From contig PMTM01000006.1 in assembly GCA_003167365.1 (NCBI GenBank), positions 702,391 to 766,390 on the forward strand: DNA of 64,000 bases. The letters are read 5' to 3'. The position numbers and the translations under genes are program-made. Position 1 is the first letter of the stretch. Each line of letters opens with the position of its first letter. This document shows, in pieces, positions 9,232 through 16,211 of this stretch. This DNA is from Spartobacteria bacterium. GTDB lineage: Bacteria > Verrucomicrobiota > Verrucomicrobiia > Chthoniobacterales > UBA10450. The notes under the pieces were generated by a model. That model was not told where the DNA came from. It was given only the letters and a program-made list of their open reading frames with translations, and made no database searches.

Positions 9232-10025
9232 GGCGTTCCCGTCGTTGTCGATGTCGCGGGAGCCGGCGCGATATCGTTGCCCCATTCAATCGCAGCAACT
9301 CCCCAGACAATGGATTCCTCGGGAGTCTTTCCCGTTGGCGGCCTCGCAGGAAATCGGCAAAGCACAAGGTAATGTCGGGCTTGCTCGTCGAGCGCTGGAT
9401 CGCCGGAAGAATTTATTGGAAAACAATAACGAACGTCACCAGCTGAGCTGACGCCAACACGAAAGCGCACTTGTTCGGGCGGTTCGCTATTCGAAGCAGC
9501 AAACCTGGTCGAAGGCACGCTCGTTGGGCCCAAGTTTTCAATCTCGCGCGAAAATGAAACCACGGTCGGCGCGACGCGGCTCACCGGGGGAATTCTGGGA
9601 TAGTTCATCGGTACCGCTCCAGGAGGCTGCGCACTTGGCATGCGAAGATCGACAATCGGCGGCGGCGGCTCCTTCAAACCAGGCTCGTACCCGGCATAAG
9701 AGGGAAGATGCTGGACCTTGGGCAATGCGTGCGCCTTTGCTTCCTGTGGCCGCAGCGTGGTCGAAGCAAGCGCGGGATCTTCTGCTTCAATCCAACGCAG
9801 AAGCGTGCGGCCTTCTTCCGAGTTGGGCGAAATCAAACTCACACGCGCGGGCGCGGGCAATAGAGCGACCGTCGGCGGATAGACAATTTGGAAGATGTAA
9901 AAGCAAACCGCATGTGCGATTGCGGAAGCCATTAGGAATCCGGCTATCGCCACTTTCCGGCGCCGTGGCGCTTCCCAATTAAACAAAAGCGGCGCGGTCG
10001 TGGGCGCTGAAACGGTTGGATTCAC
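9228..10025 (-). CDS. TonB-like periplasm-spanning protein
   Basis: 265 residues: a short cytoplasmic N-terminus, one transmembrane helix (VAIAGFLMASAIAHAVCFYIF, about 25-46), a Pro-rich periplasmic region (EPPPPIVDLRMPSAQPPG) and a C-terminal domain whose RFRVGVSSAGDVRYCFPINSSG strand resembles TonB/TolA C-terminal domains. It overlaps exbD by an ATGA and follows exbB and exbD, so I infer it carries the proton-motive force from ExbBD to an outer-membrane partner. The sequence is divergent and identification rests largely on layout. A Tol-type role is an alternative. Confidence 0.65.
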   Translation of the reverse strand: MNPTVSAPTTAPLLFNWEAPRRRKVAIAGFLMASAIAHAVCFYIFQIVYPPTVALLPAPARVSLISPNSEEGRTLLRWIEAEDPALASTTLRPQEAKAHALPKVQHLPSYAGYEPGLKEPPPPIVDLRMPSAQPPGAVPMNYPRIPPVSRVAPTVVSFSREIENLGPTSVPSTRFAASNSEPPEQVRFRVGVSSAGDVRYCFPINSSGDPALDEQARHYLVLCRFPARPPTGKTPEESIVWGVAAIEWGNDIAPAPATSTTTGTP

Positions 10026-10426
10026 CGCGGCGGAGTAGTGGCCAACGCGACCGAAGTGATGCCATGTTCCAGCGCGGCATTGGTCACAGCGACCACCAAT
10101 TCGTAGGGAGTGAAACGATCGGCCTTAATAATAACGGAGCGGCCTTCGCGTTTAGCGTCGTCCAGCAACGGTCCAAGCTGTTCCAGAGTCGTCCTTTGAT
10201 CGCGAAAATAAATCGCCGGCGCCGCGCCGCCGGTGATGCTGACGATTTGCGGATTTACCTGGGGTCCGAGCGTGAATTGCGAAAACGGAAGCGAGACGGA
10301 AACGCCCGGCTGCAAAATAAAATTCGAGCTCAACAACAAGAAGAAAATCAGAAGGAAAACAATGTCGAGCAGCGGGACTATGACCATCCAGCCGAAGTTA
10401 TATTCCTTCGTGCGGCTGAGCTTCAT
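10022..10426 (-). CDS. exbD: ExbD/TolR-family biopolymer transport protein
   Basis: 134 residues, the normal ExbD/TolR length. A short basic N-terminus precedes one transmembrane helix carrying the essential Asp (PLLDIVFLLIFFLLL). The periplasmic domain ends in the family pattern (RSVIIKADRFTPYELVVAVTNAALEHGI). ExbD works with ExbB as a proton-driven motor that energises TonB-type proteins. The gene starts 18 bp after exbB and overlaps the TonB-like gene by 4 bp. Confidence 0.85.
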   Translation of the reverse strand: MKLSRTKEYNFGWMVIVPLLDIVFLLIFFLLLSSNFILQPGVSVSLPFSQFTLGPQVNPQIVSITGGAAPAIYFRDQRTTLEQLGPLLDDAKREGRSVIIKADRFTPYELVVAVTNAALEHGITSVALATTPPR

Positions 10427-10444
10427 GTCGGCGCGGCCTGATCC

Positions 10445-11119
10445 TTAGTCGCGGCTCACGTCGCCCGCGCTCTTTCCCGCCGGTTGTTGGAAGCTGATGA
10501 TGCCGGAAAGCGGCTCGCTGTCGGTCAACATGTGCACGATCTCGATTCCGGCGCGCTCCATATCGTGCAGCATGGTATTAACCCGCGACGACAAATAGCT
10601 GTAAGCAACAAAGGTCGGCGTGGCGACGACCAAGCCGGCCGCCGTCGTTAGTAAACTTTTATAAACTCCGGCGGAAAGCTCGGTCACGGTGGCATATCCA
10701 CCGTGCGACGAAATTGTTCCGAAGGCGTCGATCATACCCGCGACTGTTCCAAGCAAACCGAGGAGCGGAGCCAGAAATGCGATCGTCGCAAGCACGCCGA
10801 GAAATCGTTCCAGCTTCGGCACTTCAAGTTGTCCGGCTTCTTGCACGATCTCGCGCAATTCCGATCGCGGCGCATCGTGCCGGATGATCGCCGTGTGAAT
10901 GACCCGCGCGACCGGACCGGGTGTTCCGGCCGATTCATGCAGCGCCTCGGCGAAATTGCGGCGCCGAACAAGATTGGAAAGTCCTTTTAAGAATTCGCCG
11001 ACGTGGATGGTGGCTCGATGTAAATAGAAAAGCCGTTCCGCGAAAACGCCGATGGCAATAATGCTGCAAGCCAGAATCGGCCACATCAGCAAACCACCCT
11101 TCTGGATGTAATCGATCAC
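10445..11119 (-). CDS. exbB: ExbB/TolQ/MotA-family proton channel protein
   Basis: I start at the GTG at 11119, giving 224 residues. It then begins VIDYIQKGGLLMWPILACS, the usual ExbB opening, and an AAAGG lies a little upstream. Longer in-frame reading would run into the transposon at 11162 and is not native. Three hydrophobic segments are visible, and the conserved region LATIAFLAPLLGLLGTVAGMIDAFG matches the ExbB/TolQ channel helices. With ExbD it forms the proton-driven inner-membrane motor. Only 42 bp of native sequence remain upstream before the inserted element, so the original promoter of this six-gene operon was probably displaced or replaced. Confidence 0.8.
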   Translation of the reverse strand: MIDYIQKGGLLMWPILACSIIAIGVFAERLFYLHRATIHVGEFLKGLSNLVRRRNFAEALHESAGTPGPVARVIHTAIIRHDAPRSELREIVQEAGQLEVPKLERFLGVLATIAFLAPLLGLLGTVAGMIDAFGTISSHGGYATVTELSAGVYKSLLTTAAGLVVATPTFVAYSYLSSRVNTMLHDMERAGIEIVHMLTDSEPLSGIISFQQPAGKSAGDVSRD

Positions 11120-11153
11120 GCCAAAAGCCTTTAGCGCCTTTCTTCGACGGTCG

Positions 11154-11161
11154 CAAATAAA
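11154..11161. repeat. Left copy of 8-bp target-site duplication
   Basis: CAAATAAA directly outside the left transposon end; an identical copy lies at 14280-14287. Eight base pairs is the usual duplication length for IS1595-family insertions. Confidence 0.85.
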
Positions 11162-11185
11162 GGTATTAACATACTTGACTGACCA
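11162..11185 (+). repeat. Left terminal inverted repeat of the transposon
   Basis: 24 bp beginning GGTATTAACATACTTGAC. It pairs with the reverse complement of 14256-14279, differing only at positions 5 and 9. Confidence 0.85.
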
Positions 11186-11261
11186 TGAGTAACGAACGAC
11201 TAGAAAAGAGCCGTGACAGGGCGCGCTTGTCTTGCTGGTCGCAAGCGGACAGGATTCCAAA

Positions 11262-12260
11262 ATGGAGCCGACCGTTCCCCGCGACTACAAATACTTCCAG
11301 CTCATTCAAGGAAAGTCGAAGATGAAGGCTCTCCTTGATGCAATAAAGGCAGTTCGATCAGAGCCTCTTAAGCCCGTTGCTATTGCATTTGGTGCAAACC
11401 TCGACCGGCTCAAAAATCTCGCCGTAACGGGCGCTGAGATCGCCCATCAATCCCGTCGCGATGCTGCGTGGTTGTTTTACGCCGAGTATTTGGTCAATGG
11501 AAAGATTGTTAAGCCTTTTTCTGGCGAGTCACCGGCAAATAACAAAGCAGTCCTAGAAAAGTTTGATGATCTTCTCAAAAGCTTCGTTACCGGTCTCGAT
11601 GATAATAAAGTCGGTCTTTTGATCGAAAGACTGGGAGTCAGCATGATTGAGACAATGCTGAAAGCAACGCCGGGAATGACAAAGAGCATGGAAGCCCTTT
11701 TGTCTTCGATGGTAATTGGTTATTGGGCAGCGTTTGAGGCACTAGCGCCCGATCTTTGGAAAGCTGCGGTCAATAATGGGCCGCCTGAATTGGCGCAGCG
11801 CGTGCAGATTGCCACCCAGGGTAAAAGCGATTCAAAAATCGCTGAGCACGTTAAAGAAAATGTCCGACTTGATCCCCGTAAAGATTGGGCGGGTTCCCTT
11901 ATTGAAGTCAGCACGGTTTCATTTCGAACTCTAGACAGAATAGCGCGCTGGTATTCGGTAACATTTGAAGGCCGTGCGCGACAAATTTTCAAGGACAACC
12001 AAGATATCTACGCGCTCGCCGCTTATAGAAACGCCCTGATTCATAGTTCCGAGAGAGTGGACAAAGATTTTATCAAACAGATTGAAGCAGTTGATGATCT
12101 TCGCGGAAAATTTACGGAAGGCGAAACGCTTGAACTCGATGGCGCGTTTGTTCAGAGACTCCGAGAAGCTGCGATGTCTACCGGTCTAAAACTAATCCAG
12201 CTTGCGGATGACATTCTGTCGCCCGCTGCACCACCTACCGATGTCGTTCCTGCTTCTTAG
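11262..12260 (+). CDS. HEPN-motif cargo protein of the transposon
   Basis: 332 residues from the ATG at 11262, which has an AGGA site 7 bp ahead; a TTG at 11232 is the alternative. It is all-helical in appearance. Near residues 256-261 it has RNALIH in the context IYALAAYRNALIHSSE, matching the R-x4-H motif of HEPN ribonuclease domains found in toxins, abortive-infection proteins and CRISPR effectors. The N-terminal 240 residues were not recognised. I infer a possible RNA-cleaving toxin or defence protein carried as cargo. Activity is unproven, because some HEPN proteins are not nucleases. It is AT-richer than the flanking genes, consistent with transfer. Confidence 0.6.
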   Translation: MEPTVPRDYKYFQLIQGKSKMKALLDAIKAVRSEPLKPVAIAFGANLDRLKNLAVTGAEIAHQSRRDAAWLFYAEYLVNGKIVKPFSGESPANNKAVLEKFDDLLKSFVTGLDDNKVGLLIERLGVSMIETMLKATPGMTKSMEALLSSMVIGYWAAFEALAPDLWKAAVNNGPPELAQRVQIATQGKSDSKIAEHVKENVRLDPRKDWAGSLIEVSTVSFRTLDRIARWYSVTFEGRARQIFKDNQDIYALAAYRNALIHSSERVDKDFIKQIEAVDDLRGKFTEGETLELDGAFVQRLREAAMSTGLKLIQLADDILSPAAPPTDVVPAS

Positions 12261-12378
12261 CCTTCCGCTCCGCTTGATACGCCGCTTCGCGCTTTAAGAT
12301 CTCTTCACGCGGGACAGCCACGATTTTCTTCGCAGCTTTGCGGAAGCTTTCAAACGCTGTCGTTTTGGACTCTGGCAC
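12235..12378 (-). CDS. Small charged helical ORF (47 aa), convergent with the HEPN gene
   Basis: A reverse-strand reading frame from GTG 12378 to TAG 12235, overlapping the 3' end of the HEPN gene by 26 bp. The product is rich in Lys/Arg/Glu (TTAFESFRKAAKKIVAVPRE) and predicted helical. It resembles, from memory only, short uncharacterised proteins near toxin genes. No clear ribosome site precedes the GTG and an in-frame TGA lies a few codons upstream. It could be a decayed fragment. It covers about half of the otherwise empty stretch between the HEPN and hicA genes. Confidence 0.35.
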   Translation of the reverse strand: MPESKTTAFESFRKAAKKIVAVPREEILKREAAYQAERKAKKQERHR

Positions 12379-12453
12379 GGTGGCAAAGTAATCCCATCAT
12401 CTAGGCGTGCAACAAATCCGCGAAACAAAGGGGACCCGACAAGGGTTAATCTA

Positions 12454-12476
12454 GTATAATTTTGAACAAATTATAC
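12454..12476 (+). promoter_or_regulatory. Palindrome overlapping a TATAAT box upstream of hicA
   Basis: Perfect 9-bp inverted repeat (GTATAATTT, 5-bp centre, AAATTATAC). The left arm contains TATAAT, a candidate -10 element. HicB-type antitoxins bind palindromes in their own promoters, so this is a candidate hicAB operator, about 75 bp ahead of hicA. No good -35 was found. A role as a hairpin is possible but no T-run follows. Confidence 0.45.
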
Positions 12477-12550
12477 GTAATGAGCGTCATATATATGGTA
12501 TTTTGTTATTGCAATGAAGCATCGAGCCTTGTTTGATCTAGCTCCCAATC

Positions 12551-12799
12551 GTGGGAAAGCATGAGAATACTCGGCAGCGGGTCATGTCTGGCTCGGCTGA
12601 TGCTAACATCAGTTTCGCCGACCTTTGCAGTCTGGTCGATTTTACCGGATTTCAGCATAAAAAAACAAAGCGCCACACCGACCAATATTATCGGCAAGGG
12701 ATCCCCGATCTAATCAATTTACAGCCAGCCAAAGATGGAAAAGCGAAACCCTATCAAGTAAGACAAGTGCGAAGACTAATTAAAAAATACAACCTCTGA
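12551..12799 (+). CDS. hicA: HicA-family mRNA interferase toxin
   Basis: 82 residues starting at GTG 12551 with MGKHENT, a common HicA opening. The family pattern ANISFADLCSLVDFTGFQ, then a basic segment with the catalytic His position (KRHTDQYYRQG), then LINLQPAKDGKAKPYQVRQV is clear; this is the dsRBD-like HicA fold that cleaves mRNA. Its stop overlaps the hicB start (TGATG), the usual toxin-first order. Carried within the transposon, it may help stabilise the element. Confidence 0.85.
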   Translation: MGKHENTRQRVMSGSADANISFADLCSLVDFTGFQHKKTKRHTDQYYRQGIPDLINLQPAKDGKAKPYQVRQVRRLIKKYNL

Positions 12800-13206
12800 T
12801 GAAGCATAAGTATTCGGTTTATATCTCGTGGAGTAAAGATGACGAAGCATTCATTGCTCAAGTGATCGAACTTCCCGGTTGCGTCGCCGATGGAGCATCT
12901 CAAGAAGAAGCTCTCAATAATGTAGATGCGACCATTGACGAGTGGATTGAGACAGCAAAGGAACTTGGTCGAGAAATACCCGAACCAATTGATCACCGTA
13001 GCTTTGAAGAAGGAGCTGAAGCGTTTAATCGGCAACTTGAACAGCATGTCCGGCGTGAGGTTGAAACCGCCGTTCAAAGAGTTCTTCAGGATTTGGCGCG
13101 TTCACAACAAGGCCCGTTGTTAATGTCGGGTCGCGTTCTAGTGGGAGCGAATGATCCATCGGAATGGTGGAAACGCGCCGAAGATCAATCAGTTAAACAC
13201 GCTTAA
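12799..13206 (+). CDS. hicB: HicB-family antitoxin
   Basis: 135 residues. The N-terminal half is the degenerate RNase H-like HicB domain: YSVYISWSKDDEAFIAQVIELPGC, then ADGASQEEALNNVDATIDEWIETAKELG. The C-terminal part is helical (VRREVETAVQRVLQDLARSQQ) and may be the DNA-binding or dimerisation portion, though no classic HTH or arc motif is obvious. It neutralises HicA and probably represses its own promoter. The 3' end overlaps the convergent transposase stop by 4 bp. Confidence 0.85.
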   Translation: MKHKYSVYISWSKDDEAFIAQVIELPGCVADGASQEEALNNVDATIDEWIETAKELGREIPEPIDHRSFEEGAEAFNRQLEQHVRREVETAVQRVLQDLARSQQGPLLMSGRVLVGANDPSEWWKRAEDQSVKHA

Positions 13207-14231
13207 TCCATCCCAAAGCCAAAATCGCTTAAAAGCGACCGCGTCGTCCACGGTGTTGGCGTTTGTGGAAGGCCATCACTCCCCTCTTTGCCGATGAGCT
13301 TCGCATATCGCAGTCCCTTGCCGATGATGCCGCTCAGGGCTTTAACGAACCGGCCAGCGTCATTGTCTTTGCGTTCGTTAAATCTGAAAGCCTGTTCGTC
13401 GAGATAACGGAAAAGGTGGAAAGGTTCAACGCTTACATACGTCCCTTTGATGCCGCGTTTCAGCAGGCTCCAAAAGTTTTCGAGTCCATTAGTATGAACG
13501 TGTCCTTTCGCATAGCACTCCGCGTGGTCGATCACCTTGTGAACGTATTCACCTTCTAAGCCGGAGTAAGAACGGAGCGCATCCGTAAAAACTTCGGTGC
13601 CTTTCACGACCTCTTGCTGAATTTCGCGGTGCAAGTTGTGGCGGCGAACATTCTTCACAACGCGCAAACGAACGCGCGAAGTTTTGTCGGGCGCGTTGCG
13701 TTCAAGTAATCCCATCACGGCAACTTTTCCGACCGTTCCTTTGCCAACACCGCCGCGCTTGCCCTTGTGCATGTTCCGCGCTTTGCCACCGATGAAAGTC
13801 TCATCTGCTTCAACACGACCGGACATCTGCTCAATCGAACCGTCCTGCATTGCCAAGCGGATTCTGTGCATCATGAACCAAGCCGTTTTCTGCATGACGC
13901 CAAGATCGCGCGCGACTTCGTAGCTGCTGATTCCATTCTTGCAGTTCACGACCAGCCAAACAGCAGGGAGCCACTTCTCCAGACCAATAGGAGAATCTTC
14001 GAAAACCGTTCCCACCTTGGCGGAAAATTTCTGGCGAGCGTGCTTCGCTTTGCATTTCCACAGTTGAGCGTTTTCAAGGAAGATCACTTCTTTGGAGCCG
14101 CAAGTAGGACAGGCAACGCCGTGAGGCCAGCGAATAGACTTCATAAAGTCCAACGCGCGCTCTTTATCAGAGAAGTATCTGACCGCCTCTAGCAGCGTTT
14201 CAGGAGCTTCGACTTCGGCTTTCTTTTTCAT
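13203..14231 (-). CDS. tnp: IS1595-family (ISXO2-like) transposase
   Basis: 342 residues, full length. An N-terminal zinc finger has Cys 41, Cys 44, Cys 60 and His 64 (CPTCGSKEV, WKCKAKH). The ISXO2-like DDE domain starts with RVEADETFIGGK (Asp about 143), has a second Asp in FTDALRSY, and ends with HTNGLENFWSLLKRGIKGTY followed by the FHLFRYLDEQAFRFN motif. No frameshift or missing catalytic segment is visible, so the element may still be active. It starts 25 bp inside the right inverted repeat. Confidence 0.92.
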   Translation of the reverse strand: MKKKAEVEAPETLLEAVRYFSDKERALDFMKSIRWPHGVACPTCGSKEVIFLENAQLWKCKAKHARQKFSAKVGTVFEDSPIGLEKWLPAVWLVVNCKNGISSYEVARDLGVMQKTAWFMMHRIRLAMQDGSIEQMSGRVEADETFIGGKARNMHKGKRGGVGKGTVGKVAVMGLLERNAPDKTSRVRLRVVKNVRRHNLHREIQQEVVKGTEVFTDALRSYSGLEGEYVHKVIDHAECYAKGHVHTNGLENFWSLLKRGIKGTYVSVEPFHLFRYLDEQAFRFNERKDNDAGRFVKALSGIIGKGLRYAKLIGKEGSDGLPQTPTPWTTRSLLSDFGFGMD

Positions 14232-14255
14232 GCCCCAAAGCTACAGGCAGAGGGC

Positions 14256-14279
14256 TGGTCAGTCAAGTATATTATTACC
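14256..14279 (-). repeat. Right terminal inverted repeat of the transposon
   Basis: 24 bp ending ATTATTACC. Its reverse complement matches 22 of 24 bases of the left end at 11162-11185. Confidence 0.85.
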
Positions 14280-14287
14280 CAAATAAA
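14280..14287. repeat. Right copy of 8-bp target-site duplication
   Basis: CAAATAAA, identical to 11154-11161, directly outside the right transposon end. Confidence 0.85.
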
Positions 14288-14300
14288 GCATTAATTTTTA

Positions 14301-14330
14301 TTGACCCCCGGCACGGAAGGTGGTTAGAAG
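14301..14330 (+). promoter_or_regulatory. Putative sigma-70 promoter of mraZ and the dcw cluster
   Basis: TTGACC at 14301-14306 and TAGAAG at 14325-14330 with an 18-bp spacer, preceded by the AT-rich tract AAATAAAGCATTAATTTTTA that includes the right target duplication. The transposon stops about 14 bp before the -35 box, so the core promoter is intact but upstream sequence was replaced. Confidence 0.45.
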
Positions 14331-14355
14331 TGGGGGAAAGTGGGCTAGAATGGAT
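14321..14355 (+). promoter_or_regulatory. Putative MraZ operator: TGGN repeats with 10-bp period
   Basis: TGGTT, TGGGG, TGGGC and TGGAT start at 14321, 14331, 14341 and 14351, exactly 10 bp apart. In E. coli, MraZ binds TGGGN direct repeats separated by 5 bp upstream of its own gene. The same spacing here, 20 bp before the mraZ start and overlapping the likely -10, suggests autoregulation of the dcw cluster. Confidence 0.65.
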
Positions 14356-14375
14356 CAACAATCCTCTTACCGCAT

Positions 14376-14828
14376 ATGGACACGACGCCTTCCTCGCAAC
14401 TCTTCGCCGGCGAGTTCCGTCACTCCATCGACGAGAAAAATCGCATCACCATACCCTCGCGCTGGCGACACGATGGTGCCGGGGAGTTCATCATTCTTCC
14501 GGAAGCGACGCATCAATTTCTCGTGGTCATGTCGCCTGAAGAGTTTTCCCGCATGAGTTCCGCGGCGGAGTCGCACTCAGCTGTCTCCGCGCGCGACCGT
14601 CGTGTTTTTCTGCGTCACTTGCATTCGCGCGCGCAACACGGCGCGGCGGATCGACAGGGCCGTCTCGTTTTGCCGGAGGAGCTTTGCAAAAACGTTGGGT
14701 TGAAAGGCGAGGTCGCGCTCGTCGGCGGTCGCGGCCGCTTTGAAATTTGGAATCTGCAACGCTGGAAGCGCGCGAACGAAGAGGAAACTGCCACTTACCA
14801 GCATGTGGCAAACGTGATCGGTTTGTAG
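14376..14828 (+). CDS. mraZ: Transcriptional regulator MraZ
   Basis: 150 residues, normal MraZ length. It contains two AbrB-like half-domains: FAGEFRHSIDEKNRITIPSRW near the N-terminus and AADRQGRLVLPEELCKNVGL in the second half, each with the DxxGR/EKNR-type loop. MraZ forms ring oligomers that bind TGGGN repeats and represses or tunes the dcw operon. First gene of the cluster. No obvious ribosome site precedes the ATG. Confidence 0.93.
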   Translation: MDTTPSSQLFAGEFRHSIDEKNRITIPSRWRHDGAGEFIILPEATHQFLVVMSPEEFSRMSSAAESHSAVSARDRRVFLRHLHSRAQHGAADRQGRLVLPEELCKNVGLKGEVALVGGRGRFEIWNLQRWKRANEEETATYQHVANVIGL

Positions 14829-14919
14829 CAGGTCGTCGAAGGAATATATGAATGCGTTATTATTTGATCGGCCGGTTTGGTTCGCCACCGGTCCGTTAAT
14901 TCTCGAGGAGGCCCACGAA

Positions 14920-15849
14920 ATGGAGGACTTCAGTTATCACCGTCCGGTGCTTGCGCAGGAAACAGTGGAGTTGCTCGCGCCGCGGCCCGGTTCTCTCGTG
15001 GTCGATGCGACCTGTGGCGGCGGCGGACACACCGAAGCGATCTTGAAGACTGGCGCCGACGTACTGGCGCTCGATCAAGATCCGGATGCGATTGAATATG
15101 CGCGGGAGCAGCTCGCGCACGTCGGAACACGCGTGACTCTGCGCCAGGCAAACTTTCGTAACACCGACAAGATTCTCGACGAACTCGGGATTCCCACGAT
15201 CGGCGGCGCGCTCATCGATCTTGGCGTGTCGTCGCGCCAACTCGAAAATGCCAAGCGCGGTTTCAGCATGATGCGCAACGGCCCGCTCGATATGCGGATG
15301 GATCCATGGAACCAGTCGACCACGGCTGCGGACATCGTTAACAATTATAGCGAGGAACAACTCACACAGTTGTTCCGCGACCTGGGCGAGGAGCCGGCTG
15401 CGCGCCGGATCGCGAGCGTAATCGTGAAGACGCGCAAGACGACGCCGTTTCGTGAAACGCTGTCGCTCGCGCGTGCGATTGAAAAAGTCGTTGGTCGGCA
15501 CGGACGTCGTCATCCGGCGACGCAGGCTTTTCAGGCGTTGCGCATGGAAGTGAACGACGAACTCGGTGCGCTTGAGCAGGGTTTGCGCGTTTTGACGTCA
15601 CGGCTCGAAACCGGCGCGCGGATCGCAGTGATCAGCTTTCATTCGCTCGAAGATCGCATCGTGAAAAATTTCTTCCGCGATCGCAGCCGCGAATGGCTCG
15701 ATCGGCCGGAGTGGCCGGAGCCGCAGCGCAATCCGGAATATTCTTTAAATCTCATCACGTCGAAACCGATCGAACCCGGCGAAGACGAGCAACGCGCGAA
15801 TCCGCGTTCTCGCAGCGCAAAACTCCGTGTCGCCGAGAAACTGGGATGA
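14920..15849 (+). CDS. rsmH: 16S rRNA (cytosine-1402-N4)-methyltransferase RsmH
   Basis: I start at ATG 14920, which has a GAGGAGG site 8-9 bp ahead and gives the typical opening FSYHRPVLAQETVELL; an upstream in-frame ATG at 14848 would add 24 atypical residues. The resulting 309 residues fit the family. The SAM-binding loop VDATCGGGGHTEAIL, the family motifs GALIDLGVSSRQL and NGPLDMRMD, and the ending region ISFHSLEDRIVKNFF are all present. It methylates N4 of C1402 in the ribosomal P site. Next gene overlaps by ATGA. Confidence 0.95.
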   Translation: MEDFSYHRPVLAQETVELLAPRPGSLVVDATCGGGGHTEAILKTGADVLALDQDPDAIEYAREQLAHVGTRVTLRQANFRNTDKILDELGIPTIGGALIDLGVSSRQLENAKRGFSMMRNGPLDMRMDPWNQSTTAADIVNNYSEEQLTQLFRDLGEEPAARRIASVIVKTRKTTPFRETLSLARAIEKVVGRHGRRHPATQAFQALRMEVNDELGALEQGLRVLTSRLETGARIAVISFHSLEDRIVKNFFRDRSREWLDRPEWPEPQRNPEYSLNLITSKPIEPGEDEQRANPRSRSAKLRVAEKLG

Positions 15850-16211
15850 ATCGATCGCGCCGGAAAAATTGGAACACAGTAAACGCTGCGTCGCTGGCGC
15901 GCTGGATCGTGCTGACCGCGTTCCTCGCGCTTACCGGGCTTAGCTACGTCTACCTGACGCTCCAGTTATATCATCTCGGCGATCGTAAGAAGGCGCTCGA
16001 GAATGAACTCGCCAGTCTCCGCACCCAGAACAACGTCGCCAACGTTCAGATCGCGGCACTGACGTCGCGCTCGGCATTACAGCGCCGGTTGAAAGAGGGT
16101 TATCTGAAAATGATGCCGATCGCGGAACACAATATTGTGCGATTGACCATTCCGGCGCGCTCCACGGAAGACGCCATTCAGCCTGTGGCTAATCAACGTG
16201 CCGGCAGATGA
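15846..16211 (+). CDS. ftsL: FtsL-like cell division protein
   Basis: 121 residues from the ATG overlapping the rsmH stop (ATGA). A basic N-terminus, a single transmembrane helix (WIVLTAFLALTGLSYVYLTL) and a following coiled coil (LGDRKKALENELASLRTQNN) match the FtsL/DivIC layout, although sequence identity in this family is always low. FtsL bridges FtsQ-FtsB and FtsW-FtsI in the divisome. Position between rsmH and ftsI is the standard ftsL position. Overlaps ftsI by ATGA. Confidence 0.75.
   Translation: MNRSRRKNWNTVNAASLARWIVLTAFLALTGLSYVYLTLQLYHLGDRKKALENELASLRTQNNVANVQIAALTSRSALQRRLKEGYLKMMPIAEHNIVRLTIPARSTEDAIQPVANQRAGR

Larger units (their letters stand above)
11162..14279. mobile_element. 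IS1595-family transposon with cargo genes (3118 bp)
   Basis: Both ends carry a 24-bp inverted repeat (11162-11185 and 14256-14279, 22 of 24 matching, both beginning GGTA). They are flanked by the perfect direct repeat CAAATAAA at 11154-11161 and 14280-14287. Inside are an IS1595-type transposase (minus) and, on the other strand, a HEPN-motif protein and a HicA/HicB pair, plus a 47-codon ORF. IS1595-family elements are known to include members with passenger genes. The intact duplication means this whole unit moved in one event and suggests fairly recent insertion. It landed between exbB (minus) and mraZ (plus), about 14 bp ahead of the putative mraZ -35 box. Confidence 0.88.

Noticed and set aside
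11120-11260. N-terminal extension of exbB beyond the GTG at 11119
   Set aside because: It reads into the transposon end at 11162, so it cannot be native coding sequence.
12454-12476. CRISPR or attachment site around the AT-rich palindrome
   Set aside because: Only one palindrome is present, with no repeat-spacer array or integrase; a hicAB operator is simpler.
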